Source of the DNA: Mesorhizobium sp.
GTDB lineage: Bacteria > Pseudomonadota > Alphaproteobacteria > Rhizobiales > Rhizobiaceae
DNA length: 64,000 bases
NCBI GenBank assembly: GCA_004020545.1
Contig: SAQE01000019.1
Coordinates: forward strand, 27,833 to 91,832
Direction: 5' to 3'
Both the position numbers and the translations under genes were made by a program. The notes below the pieces were generated by a model. That model saw only the letters and a list, made by a program, of their open reading frames with translations, did not search any database and was not told the DNA's origin. Below, in pieces: positions 43,327-51,413 of the stretch (position 1 is its first letter; each line of letters starts with the position of its first letter).

Positions 43327-43346
43327 GCTGAAAGCCAGCTGAAAGC
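43327..43346 (+). promoter_or_regulatory. Two direct repeats, candidate response-regulator box
   Basis: GCTGAAAGC occurs at 43327-43335 and 43338-43346, an 11-bp spacing typical of OmpR-family direct-repeat sites. It lies 115 bases upstream of the binding-protein start. The TctD-like regulator at 47831-48499 is the obvious candidate, but this is inference. Confidence 0.4.
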
Positions 43347-43461
43347 TTGGGCATGCCATGACGGTTTCGTGGCGTTCGCCACGTGACCGGCCTGGGAGCG
43401 GCCGGCAAGGAGGAAATGCGGCGCGGCCCGGATGGGGCGCCGCCCAGGTGGAGGAAGTTAC

Positions 43462-44475
43462 GTGACCGGTTTCATCTCGAAGTGCATCTTGCGTTCGGCG
43501 GCGCTTTCGCTTGCCATTGTCGCCACGGGCGCGACGGCGGCATCGGCGGCCGACAAGATCACCATCATCGTCGGCGGCATGGAAAAGCAGATCTATCTGC
43601 CGGCCGTGCTCACCCAACAGCTCGGCTACTTCAAGGATGAAGGCCTCGATGTCGAGCTGGTCAACTCACGCGCCGGCGTCGAGGCCGAGAACGAATTGCT
43701 GGCGGGCGCCGTGCAAGGCGTCGTCGGTTTCTACGACCATACCGTCGACCTGCAGTCGAAGGGCAAATACATCCAGTCGATCGTCCAGTTCAGCCAGGCG
43801 CCGGGCGAGGTCGAGCTGGTTTCCGCCAAGCACCCGGAGATCAAGTCGCCGGCCGACTTCAAGGGCGCGACGCTCGGCGTCACCGGCCTCGGTTCCTCGA
43901 CCGATTTCCTGACGCAATATCTCGCGGTTCGTAACGGCCTGAAGCCCGGCGACTACACGCTGCTGCCGGTCGGCGCCGGCAACACCTTCATCGCCGCCGT
44001 CAAGCAGGACCAGATCCAGGCCGGCATGACCACCGAGCCGACCATCGCCAAGTTGCTGCAGACCGGTGAGGCCAGCGTGCTGGTCGACATGCGCACGCCC
44101 GAGAAGACCAAGGAAGCGCTCGGCGGCGACTATCCGGCGGCGTCCTTCTATGTCCAGACGGCCTGGCTCGACAGCCACAAGGAGGAGGCGCAGAAGCTTG
44201 CCAATGCCTTCGTCAAGACGATGAAGTTCATCGCCAGCCATTCGGCCGAGGAGATCGCCGACAAGATGCCGAAGGACTATTACGCCGGCAACAAGGACCT
44301 CTATGTGCAAGGGTTGGCCGGCGGCAAGGCGATGTTCACGCCCGATGGCCGCATGCCCGCCGACGGCCCGGAGACGGTGTTGAAGGTGCTGTCGACCTTC
44401 TCCAAGAGCCTGCAGGGCAAGCAGGTCGACCTGTCGAAGACCTACACGACGGAATTCGTCGACGCCGCCAAGTAG
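43462..44475 (+). CDS. SsuA/NMT1-type ABC transporter substrate-binding protein
   Basis: 337 residues from GTG 43462 behind GAGGAAG. A signal peptide (cleavage after ASA near 30) precedes the type II binding-protein fold of the SsuA/ThiY/NrtA group: TIIVGGMEKQIYLPAVLTQQ, LGYFKDEGLDVELV, and GVTGLGSSTDFL. It probably binds a sulphonate, thiamine precursor, nitrate-type or aromatic ligand; sequence does not decide. First gene of an operon with an ATPase and a permease (44640-46384). Confidence 0.9.
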   Translation: MTGFISKCILRSAALSLAIVATGATAASAADKITIIVGGMEKQIYLPAVLTQQLGYFKDEGLDVELVNSRAGVEAENELLAGAVQGVVGFYDHTVDLQSKGKYIQSIVQFSQAPGEVELVSAKHPEIKSPADFKGATLGVTGLGSSTDFLTQYLAVRNGLKPGDYTLLPVGAGNTFIAAVKQDQIQAGMTTEPTIAKLLQTGEASVLVDMRTPEKTKEALGGDYPAASFYVQTAWLDSHKEEAQKLANAFVKTMKFIASHSAEEIADKMPKDYYAGNKDLYVQGLAGGKAMFTPDGRMPADGPETVLKVLSTFSKSLQGKQVDLSKTYTTEFVDAAK

Positions 44476-44483
44476 CACCGATC

Positions 44484-44509
44484 GGCGGGGCGGACTTGTC
44501 CGCTCCGCC
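44484..44509 (+). terminator. Stem-loop between binding protein and ATPase genes
   Basis: Arms GGCGGGGCGGA (44484-44494) and TCCGCTCCGCC (44499-44509) with one mismatch and a 4-base loop. No T run follows, so it more likely stabilises the upstream message or gives partial termination, producing excess binding protein. Confidence 0.5.
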
Positions 44510-44639
44510 CTTGACGAACAACGACTTGCGCCGGCAGCCTGGATCAATTCGGCAGCGGCGCCTTACTGGATGCCGATGCATGGCAGGCCCATGGGGTTGA
44601 GCCGCAGGCATCCTCGCACCATCGCCACAGGAGTGTGCC

Positions 44640-45494
44640 ATGCAGTTGCAAACCATGGCGGCTGAGAAGCTGTCTCAGGCCGCGCCGCCGGCCGACGCCG
44701 CGATCGCCATCGACGACGTGACGCTGCGCTTCGTCACCCCCGACGGTCACATGATGACGGCGATCCGCGATTTCACCATGACGGTGGCGCGCGGCGAATT
44801 CGCCTGCGTGGTCGGGCCGACCGGCTGCGGCAAGTCGACGACGCTCAATCTCGTCACCGGGTTGCTGCGCCCGACGACAGGCAATGTCCGCGTCATGGGC
44901 AATCCCGTCACCGAGATCAGCCGCGACATCGGCTTCGTCTTCCAGGCGGATGCGCTGTTTCCGTGGCGCAGCGTCATCGACAATGTCGCCGCCGGCCCGC
45001 TCTATCGTGGCACGCCGAAGGGGCAAGCCTATGAGCGGGCGCGCGACTGGATCGCGCGCGTCGGCCTTGCCCGCTTCGAGAAGCACTATCCGCATCAGCT
45101 TTCGGGCGGCATGCGCAAGCGCGTGGCGCTGGCGCAAACCTTCATCAATCAGCCGAAGATCCTGCTGATGGACGAGCCGTTCAGCGCGCTGGACATGCAG
45201 ACCCGCACCGCCATGCAGGATGAATTGCTGGGCCTCTGGTCGGAGCTGAAATCCTCCGTCGTCTTCGTCACCCACGATCTCGAGGAAGCGGTGGCGCTGG
45301 CCGACAAGGTCTATGTGCTCACTGCCGGCCCGGGCACGGTGAAGAGCGTCTATCGCATCGACCTGCCGCGCCCGCGCGTCATGGCCGACATCCGCTACGA
45401 TCAGAAATTCATCGAGATCGCCAAGGTGATCTGGAACGACCTGCGCGAGGAAGTGCAGCTCGGCCAGAGCCGCGGCCTGCAGACCGGCCATTGA
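44640..45494 (+). CDS. ABC transporter ATP-binding protein, nitrate/sulphonate type
   Basis: 284 residues. Walker A GPTGCGKSTT, signature LSGGMRKRV, Walker B ILLMDEPFSALD, His switch FVTHDLEEAV. The LSGGMR form is typical of the SsuB/TauB/NrtD group and fits the SsuA-type binding protein. The N-terminus is extended by about 25 residues relative to SsuB. It precedes the permease gene by 14 bases. Confidence 0.92.
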   Translation: MQLQTMAAEKLSQAAPPADAAIAIDDVTLRFVTPDGHMMTAIRDFTMTVARGEFACVVGPTGCGKSTTLNLVTGLLRPTTGNVRVMGNPVTEISRDIGFVFQADALFPWRSVIDNVAAGPLYRGTPKGQAYERARDWIARVGLARFEKHYPHQLSGGMRKRVALAQTFINQPKILLMDEPFSALDMQTRTAMQDELLGLWSELKSSVVFVTHDLEEAVALADKVYVLTAGPGTVKSVYRIDLPRPRVMADIRYDQKFIEIAKVIWNDLREEVQLGQSRGLQTGH

Positions 45495-45508
45495 AAGGAG
45501 GTACCGCA

Positions 45509-46384
45509 ATGACTGCCATCTCTCCCACTGACCAGGCTGCCGCGCGTGCAACCTTCATCGTCGCCGCCGAAGCCCGGGCGAGGGCGCGGCTGCGCCGCCG
45601 CCACGCCCTGGTCATCGGTCTGCGGCTTGCAATCCTCATTGTCTTCCTCGGCCTTTGGGAACTCTGCGCCGACTTCAACATCATCGATCCATTCTTCTTC
45701 TCCAGCCCCTCCGGCATCTGGGAGCAGATCTGGTCGTGGATCACCGAGGGCACCTCGCAGGGACCGCTATGGCTGCAGATCTATGTGACGCTGGAAGAAA
45801 CCTTCCTCGGTTTCGTCATCGGCGCGTTGGGCGGCATCGCCGCCGGCATCATCCTCGGCCGCAACAAGCTCCTGGCGGATGTCTTTTCGATCTACATCAA
45901 GATCGCCAACTCCGTGCCCCGCGTCGTGCTGGGCTCGGTCTTCATCATCGCGCTCGGCCTCGGCATGGCCTCCAAGGTGGCGCTCGCTGTCGTCATGGTG
46001 TTCTTCGTCGTCTTCGCCAACGCCTTCCAGGGCGTTCGCGAGGCTGACCGGGCGATGATCGCCAACGCCCAGATCCTCGGCGCCTCGCCCTACCAGATCA
46101 CCACCACGGTGATCATCCCGTCGGCGATGAGCTGGATCCTCGCCAGCCTTCACGTCAGCTTCGGCTTCGCGTTGGTCGGCGCCGTGGTGGGCGAGTTCCT
46201 CGGCGCCAAGCAGGGCATGGGCCTGCTGATCTCGACCGCGCAGGGCGCCTTCAACGCCAATGGCGTCTTCGCCGCCATGATCATCCTGGCGGTGATGGCG
46301 CTGGTGGTGGAGTTCCTGATCACCCGCTTCGAGAACTATGTTGTCAAATGGCGGCCGGCGCCGTTCAACGAGCAGGGGACCTGA
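45509..46384 (+). CDS. ABC transporter permease, SsuC/TauC type
   Basis: 291 residues from ATG 45509 with AAAGGAGGT upstream. Six membrane helices, with the BPD_transp_1 loop EADRAMIANAQILGASPYQI characteristic of the family. Operon with the ATPase and binding protein. The gene is convergent with the frameshifted sensor kinase. Confidence 0.92.
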   Translation: MTAISPTDQAAARATFIVAAEARARARLRRRHALVIGLRLAILIVFLGLWELCADFNIIDPFFFSSPSGIWEQIWSWITEGTSQGPLWLQIYVTLEETFLGFVIGALGGIAAGIILGRNKLLADVFSIYIKIANSVPRVVLGSVFIIALGLGMASKVALAVVMVFFVVFANAFQGVREADRAMIANAQILGASPYQITTTVIIPSAMSWILASLHVSFGFALVGAVVGEFLGAKQGMGLLISTAQGAFNANGVFAAMIILAVMALVVEFLITRFENYVVKWRPAPFNEQGT

Positions 46385-46420
46385 CAAGCAATTCCAGCAA
46401 AAAGTGTGAAACGGTTAGGC
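46385..46420. repeat. Degenerate REP fragment
   Basis: CAATTCCAGCAAAAAGTGTG followed by AAACGGTT is a partial copy of the AATTCC/AAAAGTGTG...CGGTT REP module seen again at 57260-57305. Confidence 0.55.
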
Positions 46421-46452
46421 TCGGCACCTTCGCAATTGCGTCAAACAAAGCT

Positions 46453-47825
46453 CTACCTCGCTCCGTCATCGGATGAGGCAAGCGGAAGCCGCACCTCGAC
46501 CCTGAGCCCGCCGGCGGGGGCGTCGCCCAGCGTGACGCTGCCGCCGGCATTCTCGACCACCTCGCGCACAATTGCCAGGCCGAGCCCGCTGCCTTCCTCG
46601 GTGGCACCGGCAATGCGGTAGAAGCGCTCGAAGACGTGCTCCCGCTCCTCTACCGCAATGCCTGGACCGGCGTCGGTGACCGTCAGCTCCGCCTCGCCAT
46701 TCGAAGCGGCGAGCTTCACGGTGACGCTGCCGCCGGGCTTGGAGTAGCGCAGCGCGTTGTCGATGAGGTTGACGATCATCTCGCGCAGCATCGTGCCGTC
46801 TCCGATCACCGGCACAGGCCCGGTCTCCTCGAGCCCGAGGTCGATGTTGCGCTCGACTGCCTTCGGCGCTTGGCCTTCCAGCACCTGGCGCGCGGCCTCC
46901 GTGAGGTCGATGCGGTCGGCGCGCGGCCGCCGGCTGCCCGGTTCCGCGCGTGACAGGGTCAGAAGCTGTTCGGCCAGCCGTGCCAGCCGGCCGGAGCTTG
47001 CCTGCAGGGCCACCAGCGCCTCCTGGCGTCGGTCGGCGGCGCTTTCGCGAAGCGCATAGCTTGCCTGCGTCGACAGCAGCGCCAACGGCGTGCGCAACTG
47101 ATGCGCCGCATTGGCGATAAAGCGGCGCTGCGCCGCCATCTGCGCCCGCACGCGCTCCATATAGGCGTTGAGCGCATCGATCAGCGGCCGGATCTCGCTT
47201 TGCGCGCCAGGCACCTCGACCGGGTCAAGATCGCTGCGGTCCGGCGAGCGCACCGCATCGCGCAACCGGATCAGCGGCGCGAGGCCGCGGCGTAGACCGA
47301 GCAGCACGAACACGCCGGCAATCGCCACAGCGCTAGCTGCTGGGCGAAGGCGCTGAGCCACAAGCGCTTCACCATCGCGTCATGCCCGGCAAGCGTGACG
47401 CCCACCGTGACCTTGATCGGCGAGTCCATCCCGGCGCCGATCACGGCATGGCTGAGCGTTGCGAGACGCAACGGGTGATCGCGATAGGAAGCCTCGATGC
47501 TGCCGCGCTGCGATGCTTCCGGCAGGTCGGGATAGCCGGTAAGCAGCCGGCCGTTCGCGGTCTCGACCCGGTAATAGACGCTGTCGCGGTCGCCGGTGTC
47601 GAACATCTCGATCGCCGCCGGCGGAATGGTGGCGTCGAGCACGCCGTCGGCCATGGCCACCTGCTCGGCGATCGCGCGCGCCGAGCCGACCAGCATGCGG
47701 TCGGTGACGAGGTTGGCGGTCGCCAGCGCGTTGCGCTGGCTGGTCCACAAATTGACGGTCACCAGCGCGGCCAGCGGCAGCACCACCCAGGCCAGCAATT
47801 GCAAGCGGAGGCTGCTAATCCGCAT
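46453..47825 (-). pseudogene. Frameshifted TctE/QseC-like sensor histidine kinase
   Basis: Two frames together make one kinase. The N-terminal part (47825 to about 47330) carries a membrane helix and a 2CSK_N sensor domain. The C-terminal part (about 47330 to 46453) has the membrane re-entry, a HAMP-like region, the H-box FIANAAHQLRTPLALL, N-box NLIDNALRYS, and G-boxes DAGPGIA / GSGLGLAIV. The frames join if one G is restored (C on the plus strand) near 47328, where CTG-TGG-CG should read CTG-GTG-GCG. Whether this is a true mutation or a base error cannot be told here. Confidence 0.85.
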
Positions 47826-47830
47826 GGCGC

Positions 47831-48499
47831 CTAATCTTCATGGCGCAGCAGATAACCGAGGCCGCGCAAGGTGGCGATCTGGACGCGCGATCCCTCCAGC
47901 TTCTTGCGCAGCCGATGCACATAGATCTCGATGGCGCTGGGGTCGGTATCGGTCTCGAAGTCGTAGATCGCCGCCGAGAGTGCCGCCTTGCTCACCGTGC
48001 GTCCGGCCTTGACCACCAGTTGCTCCAGCACCGCATGCTCGCGCGGCGTCAGCGCCAGCGTCTCGCCGCCGAGCGCGAACAGCCTGGTGTTGGTGTCGAA
48101 GACGAGATCGCCGCAGGAGATGATTGGTGCTGTCCGGTCGTTGGCGCGGCGCAACTGCACGCGGATGCGTGCCTCAAGCTCCTCGATCTGGAAGGGCTTT
48201 GCCAGATAGTCGTCGGCGCCTTCGTTGAGGCCCTTGACCCGGCCATCGAGGCTGGCATTGGCGGTGAGCACGATCACCGGCACAGAGTTGCCGCGCGCTC
48301 TCAGCCGCTTCAGCACCTCCATTCCGCCCATGCGCGGCAGGGCGAGGTCGAGAATGATGAGCGCATGGTCGCCGGCCGCCAGCGCGTGCTCGACATCCTC
48401 GCCGTCATGGACGACATCGACGACATAGCTCGCCTGGCGCAGCGTCTTGCTCAGCCAATCGGCCAGTTCGCGATTGTCTTCGACAAGCAGGAGCCGCAT
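47831..48499 (-). CDS. OmpR-family response regulator (TctD-like)
   Basis: 222 residues from ATG 48499. Receiver domain with Asp pair near the N-terminus (LLLVEDNREL), phosphorylation Asp in LIILDLALPRMGG, Thr in VIVLTANA and Lys in LAKPFQIEEL; C-terminal winged helix (ALTPREHAVLEQLVVKAG; IEIYVHRLRKKLEG). It is the partner of the kinase 5 bases downstream on the minus strand (its stop precedes the kinase start). It probably controls the SsuA-type transporter convergent to it. Confidence 0.92.
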   Translation of the reverse strand: MRLLLVEDNRELADWLSKTLRQASYVVDVVHDGEDVEHALAAGDHALIILDLALPRMGGMEVLKRLRARGNSVPVIVLTANASLDGRVKGLNEGADDYLAKPFQIEELEARIRVQLRRANDRTAPIISCGDLVFDTNTRLFALGGETLALTPREHAVLEQLVVKAGRTVSKAALSAAIYDFETDTDPSAIEIYVHRLRKKLEGSRVQIATLRGLGYLLRHED

Positions 48500-48679
48500 C
48501 GTTGATCGCTGTTCAGGAATGCCTCCATCCGGGTGCCGCCGGCCCTTCGCAAGCGCGGCCGGCGGCCCGAACGGACAGTTGAAGACAATCGATAGTATCG
48601 ATCCGCCGCCAAGGCAAACACCAGCTAAGGCCCGCGCCGGCGGCCGGTTCAAGTCCCGATCCGCTCCCGCAAGGAATAA

Positions 48680-48696
48680 AACCGAACCGTTCGGTT
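48680..48696. promoter_or_regulatory. Palindromic operator-like site 1
   Basis: AACCGAAC-C-GTTCGGTT: perfect 8-bp arms around one central base. The same core recurs at 48841-48859, 162 bp away centre to centre. Sites of this form are typical TetR-family operators. No tetR gene lies in the 483-base gap 48500-48982, although an open frame of 25 codons (48703-48780) starts just after it. Confidence 0.7.
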
Positions 48697-48840
48697 CAAT
48701 TTATGTTGACGGATCGTGCAACCCAGGTGAACGACGGTACGCCGAAGCAGAGTTGTCGAGCCGCACGGATATCATCATAACCAATTGATATTGAACGAAA
48801 AGAATGTGGCGCGAGGGGCGTTCACGCGGATTTCAAGTTC

Positions 48841-48859
48841 GAACCGAACGGTTCGGTTC
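48841..48859. promoter_or_regulatory. Palindromic operator-like site 2
   Basis: GAACCGAAC-G-GTTCGGTTC: perfect 9-bp arms around one central base, 124 bases upstream of the first DUF680 gene. It shares its core with site 1. Confidence 0.7.
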
Positions 48860-48982
48860 ACACATTTTCGTGATTGGAAATGGCAACGGGGCCGACCCAT
48901 CTCGGGGTGGTCCGAGCGACGCGAATTTCCATTTCGGCACGCCACTTGACGGACAGGATTTTGAGAATCTGGAGTACCTAAA

Positions 48983-49228
48983 ATGAACAAGATTGCTCTT
49001 ACCGCCGCTGCCCTTCTCGTTGCCACGGGCAGCGCCTTCGCCGGCTCCGACCATTACGGTTCGGACAACGTCAACCAGCCGGCCGTTACCCAGTCGGTCG
49101 CGCCCCAGTCCGGCGACAACATCGACCGCAGGATCACCGGCTCGATCCGCAAGTTCGAACAGCGCGATCTCAAGATCACGCCCGACCAGAACCAGCCGGA
49201 ATCCGGCCACGGCATCTGGGGCCGCTAA
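48983..49228 (+). CDS. DUF680 exported protein, copy 1
   Basis: 81 residues. The signal peptide (MNKIALTAAALLVATGSAFA) is followed by AGSDHYGSDNVNQPA, the DUF680 signature, and a C-terminus ending GHGIWG-R. DUF680 is a Mesorhizobium-centred family of small periplasmic proteins without known function. The ribosome-binding site is CTGGAGTACC. The first 20 codons and the leader are almost identical to those of copy 2, pointing to a recent duplication. Confidence 0.87.
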   Translation: MNKIALTAAALLVATGSAFAGSDHYGSDNVNQPAVTQSVAPQSGDNIDRRITGSIRKFEQRDLKITPDQNQPESGHGIWGR

Positions 49229-49284
49229 ACCGGCTTCCGTCCCGAACCAACCAAGCATCAACATTCAAATCCGGAGTAGCTAAA

Positions 49285-49491
49285 ATGACCAAGATCGCTC
49301 TTACCGCCGCCGCCCTTCTGGTTGCCACCGGTGCCGCTTTCGCCGGCTCCGACAACTACGGCTCGGCCAACGCCAACCAGCCGGCCGCTTCGGTCGACAC
49401 CTCGTTCACCGCTTCGGTCAAGAAGTCGGATGCGAACGTCCAGAAGCCGCTGACCCAAGGCGCCGACCGCGACCTCTTCGGCAACCACTAA
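49285..49491 (+). CDS. DUF680 exported protein, copy 2
   Basis: 68 residues; the signal and first mature residues (AGSDNYGSANANQPA) match copy 1 but the C-terminal half is shorter and ends DRDLFGNH. The leader CCGGAGTAGCTAAA copies that of copy 1. A strong terminator follows (49517-49547), so copies 1 and 2 form one transcript or two short ones. Confidence 0.87.
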   Translation: MTKIALTAAALLVATGAAFAGSDNYGSANANQPAASVDTSFTASVKKSDANVQKPLTQGADRDLFGNH

Positions 49492-49516
49492 ACGGGTCCG
49501 ATCCTCGATGGCTCAA

Positions 49517-49547
49517 AGCGGCGGGCTTGTCCCGCCGCTCTGTTTTT
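49517..49547 (+). terminator. Intrinsic terminator after DUF680 copy 2
   Basis: Perfect 9-bp arms AGCGGCGGG (49517-49525) and CCCGCCGCT (49531-49539), 5-base loop, then CTGTTTTT. Confidence 0.92.
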
Positions 49548-49822
49548 GTAGAGCCGGCTATCCGTTGGGCCGGCTTTCCGCGTGGTAGATCAAGCATTCA
49601 TCACAAGCGGTGATGCCTGTAACGACGAGGGTTCGCCCCACTGCTTTTTTCCGGAGCCGGCTATGGGTCGGCCTGAATCAGTCGGGCGGAATCTCCTTCT
49701 AATCCATTCGGCGAAGAAGAGATTTCGACCGGGAATAAATCCGGGCCGTTCCGGGTCTTGTCGGCAGCGGGGCCATCCTCCCAAGGCGCCGCCGATGAAA
49801 CGACAGGACAAGGAACAGTGAG
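49548..49822. other. Spacer between DUF680 copies 2 and 3
   Basis: The 275-base stretch holds no gene. It contains a second hairpin AGCCGGC (49552-49558) / GCCGGCT (49569-49575) directly behind the terminator, and must include the promoter of copy 3. A weaker repetition of AGCCGGCTAT occurs near 49655. Confidence 0.5.
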
Positions 49823-50068
49823 ATGACAAGGATCGCATTCGTCGCGGCCGCCATGCTCGTCGCTGCCATGGGCAGCGCCTCTGCCGGCAGCGACCACTAC
49901 GGCGCCGACAGCGCCAACCAGCCGACCGCCGGCGTCGACCGCGGCCTCACCGCCTCGGTGCGCAAGCACGAGCCCGTCAAACCGGCCAATGTCGACACCT
50001 CGGTGACGATCGGATCGGCACCGTCGCAAGCCCGGCCGGACCCGGGCCAGGGCATCTGGGGCAACTGA
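49823..50068 (+). CDS. DUF680 exported protein, copy 3
   Basis: 81 residues. Signal (MTRIAFVAAAMLVAAMGSAS) followed by AGSDHYGADSANQPT and the C-terminal GQGIWGN, so it is closer to copy 1 in its ends but diverged in the middle (SVRKHEPVKPANVDTS). ATG 49823 follows AAGGAACAGTGAG. It has its own terminator. Confidence 0.87.
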   Translation: MTRIAFVAAAMLVAAMGSASAGSDHYGADSANQPTAGVDRGLTASVRKHEPVKPANVDTSVTIGSAPSQARPDPGQGIWGN

Positions 50069-50094
50069 TTTTTTGCCTCGGGAATTTTCGAAGG

Positions 50095-50119
50095 CGGCGG
50101 ACTTGGTCCGCCGTTTTTT
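50095..50119 (+). terminator. Intrinsic terminator after DUF680 copy 3
   Basis: Arms CGGCGGA (50095-50101) and TCCGCCG (50107-50113), then TTTTTT. Confidence 0.9.
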
Positions 50120-50139
50120 GCGCGAGGCGATGAAGTGCC

Positions 50140-50164
50140 GATCTCCGCCACAAGGGGCGAGATC
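50140..50164. repeat. RIME-like half-site
   Basis: The imperfect palindrome GATCTCCGCC...GGGGCGAGATC is a solo arm of the RIME-like family, 15 bases before the convergent sixA stop. Confidence 0.55.
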
Positions 50165-50178
50165 TGCAGCTTCGGCTT

Positions 50179-50697
50179 CTACCCCAAATCCTTCGGCCGC
50201 ACGAAATCCGTCAGCCGGGCGCCGCCAAATTCGAGGTTCGCCCAATCGTCCTTCACCGTGAGCCGCGCCAGCGCCATCGTCGGGAATTTCGCCTCGATCT
50301 TTTTGAACACACCGGTGTCCGATCCGGCGCCGGCGAGCCTGAGCACGAAGTTCTGCAGGCCGGGGTTGTGGCCGATCACGATCAGGCTGGTCGCCTTGGC
50401 CTGCCGCACGCGCGCCAGGATGGCGGCCGGCGCCGCCTCATAGAGCTCCTCGGCGAATTCCGCCGGCACATGCTCCGGCAATTCGGCGGCGACCAGCCGC
50501 CAGGTGTCGCGGGTGCGCAGCGCCGGCGAAACCAGCGCCAGATCCGGCAGCCAGCCGCGACGGACAAGCTCTTGCCCCATCAGCGGCGCCGTCTTCAGCC
50601 CGCGCCGGGCGAGAGGGCGGTCGAAGTCGGCGAGCTTGGGATCGTCCCGGCTCGACTTGGCGTGGCGCAGGATAAGCAGTTGTCTAAGCGTCGCCAT
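50179..50697 (-). CDS. sixA: SixA-type histidine phosphatase
   Basis: 172 residues. Catalytic RHAKSS motif at the N-terminus (LLILRHAKSSRDD), second His in VIGHNPGLQNF. This matches SixA-like phosphohistidine phosphatases; a role in dephosphorylating the NPr/PTS-Ntr or a Hpt protein is suggested by homologues, not shown here. It lies 8 bases downstream of purN on the same strand. Symbol by family only. Confidence 0.84.
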   Translation of the reverse strand: MATLRQLLILRHAKSSRDDPKLADFDRPLARRGLKTAPLMGQELVRRGWLPDLALVSPALRTRDTWRLVAAELPEHVPAEFAEELYEAAPAAILARVRQAKATSLIVIGHNPGLQNFVLRLAGAGSDTGVFKKIEAKFPTMALARLTVKDDWANLEFGGARLTDFVRPKDLG

Positions 50698-50705
50698 GGC
50701 AGTCT

Positions 50706-51413
50706 CTACGGCGTGATCCGCGCCAGTTGCTCGAGGTCGGTTTCCTCGCGCAGCGGGTCCGGCGCCATCACCACCGAGGTGGCGTTGTCGGCGTCGTCGG
50801 CGAAATGGGCAAGCACGGTGTGGCCCTTTTCCATGCGCGCCTTGCCCTCAGCGACCAGCCCGAGCGCCAGCGGATAGATCCGGTGCTCCACCTTCAGCAC
50901 GCGCGCGGCAAGCGTGTCCTCGTTGTCGCCGACCATCACCGGCACGGCGGCCTGGGCGATGATCGGGCCGTCATCCATTTCGGGCGTGACGAAATGCACC
51001 GAGCAGCCATGGATGCGCACACCGGCGCGGATGGCGCGGGCGTGCGTGTCCAGCCCCTTGAACGCAGGCAAAAGGGCAGGGTGGATGTTGACCATGCGCC
51101 CCACCCATTTTTCGACGAGGCCACGGCCGAGAATGCGCATATAGCCGGCCAAAGCTACGATCTCGGCGCCGAAGCCGGTGAGCGCGGCATCGAGCGCGGC
51201 GTCATAGGCGTCCTTGCTCGGATGGTCGGCGCGCTGGATGACCTTGGTGGCGATACCGCGCGACTGGGCGATACCGAGCCCGGCCGCGTTAGCGCGATCG
51301 GAGATGACGCCGACGATCTCGGCCGGGTAGGCGGGATCGGCGGCGGCAGCGATCAGCGCCGTCATGTTGGAGCCGCGCCCCGAGATCAGGACGACCGTGC
51401 GCTTCCTGCTCAT
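50706..51413 (-). CDS. purN: Phosphoribosylglycinamide formyltransferase
   Basis: 235 residues (ordinary PurN is about 190-220, so the C-terminal tail is longer). [14 protein letters not shown] at the N-terminus, LAGYMRIL, the catalytic [12 protein letters not shown] with Asn and His, and the conserved Asp in [10 protein letters not shown]. It formylates GAR with 10-formyl-THF. ATG 51413 overlaps the purM stop by 4 bases (51410-51413), so purM-purN are coupled as in most alphaproteobacteria. Confidence 0.96.
   Translation of the reverse strand: MSRKRTVVLISGRGSNMTALIAAAADPAYPAEIVGVISDRANAAGLGIAQSRGIATKVIQRADHPSKDAYDAALDAALTGFGAEIVALAGYMRILGRGLVEKWVGRMVNIHPALLPAFKGLDTHARAIRAGVRIHGCSVHFVTPEMDDGPIIAQAAVPVMVGDNEDTLAARVLKVEHRIYPLALGLVAEGKARMEKGHTVLAHFADDADNATSVVMAPDPLREETDLEQLARITP

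Noticed and set aside
43285-43461. Thiamine (THI-box) riboswitch upstream of the SsuA/NMT1-like binding protein
   Set aside because: The conserved CUGAGA and ACCUGA elements are absent, so a thiamine-pyrimidine role is not supported.
48640-48680. A GGTTCAAGTCC-like stretch resembling the T arm and 3' end of a tRNA gene
   Set aside because: The T stem does not pair (three of five pairs fail), no matching 5' acceptor arm is found upstream, and no CCA or cloverleaf can be drawn. Probably chance.
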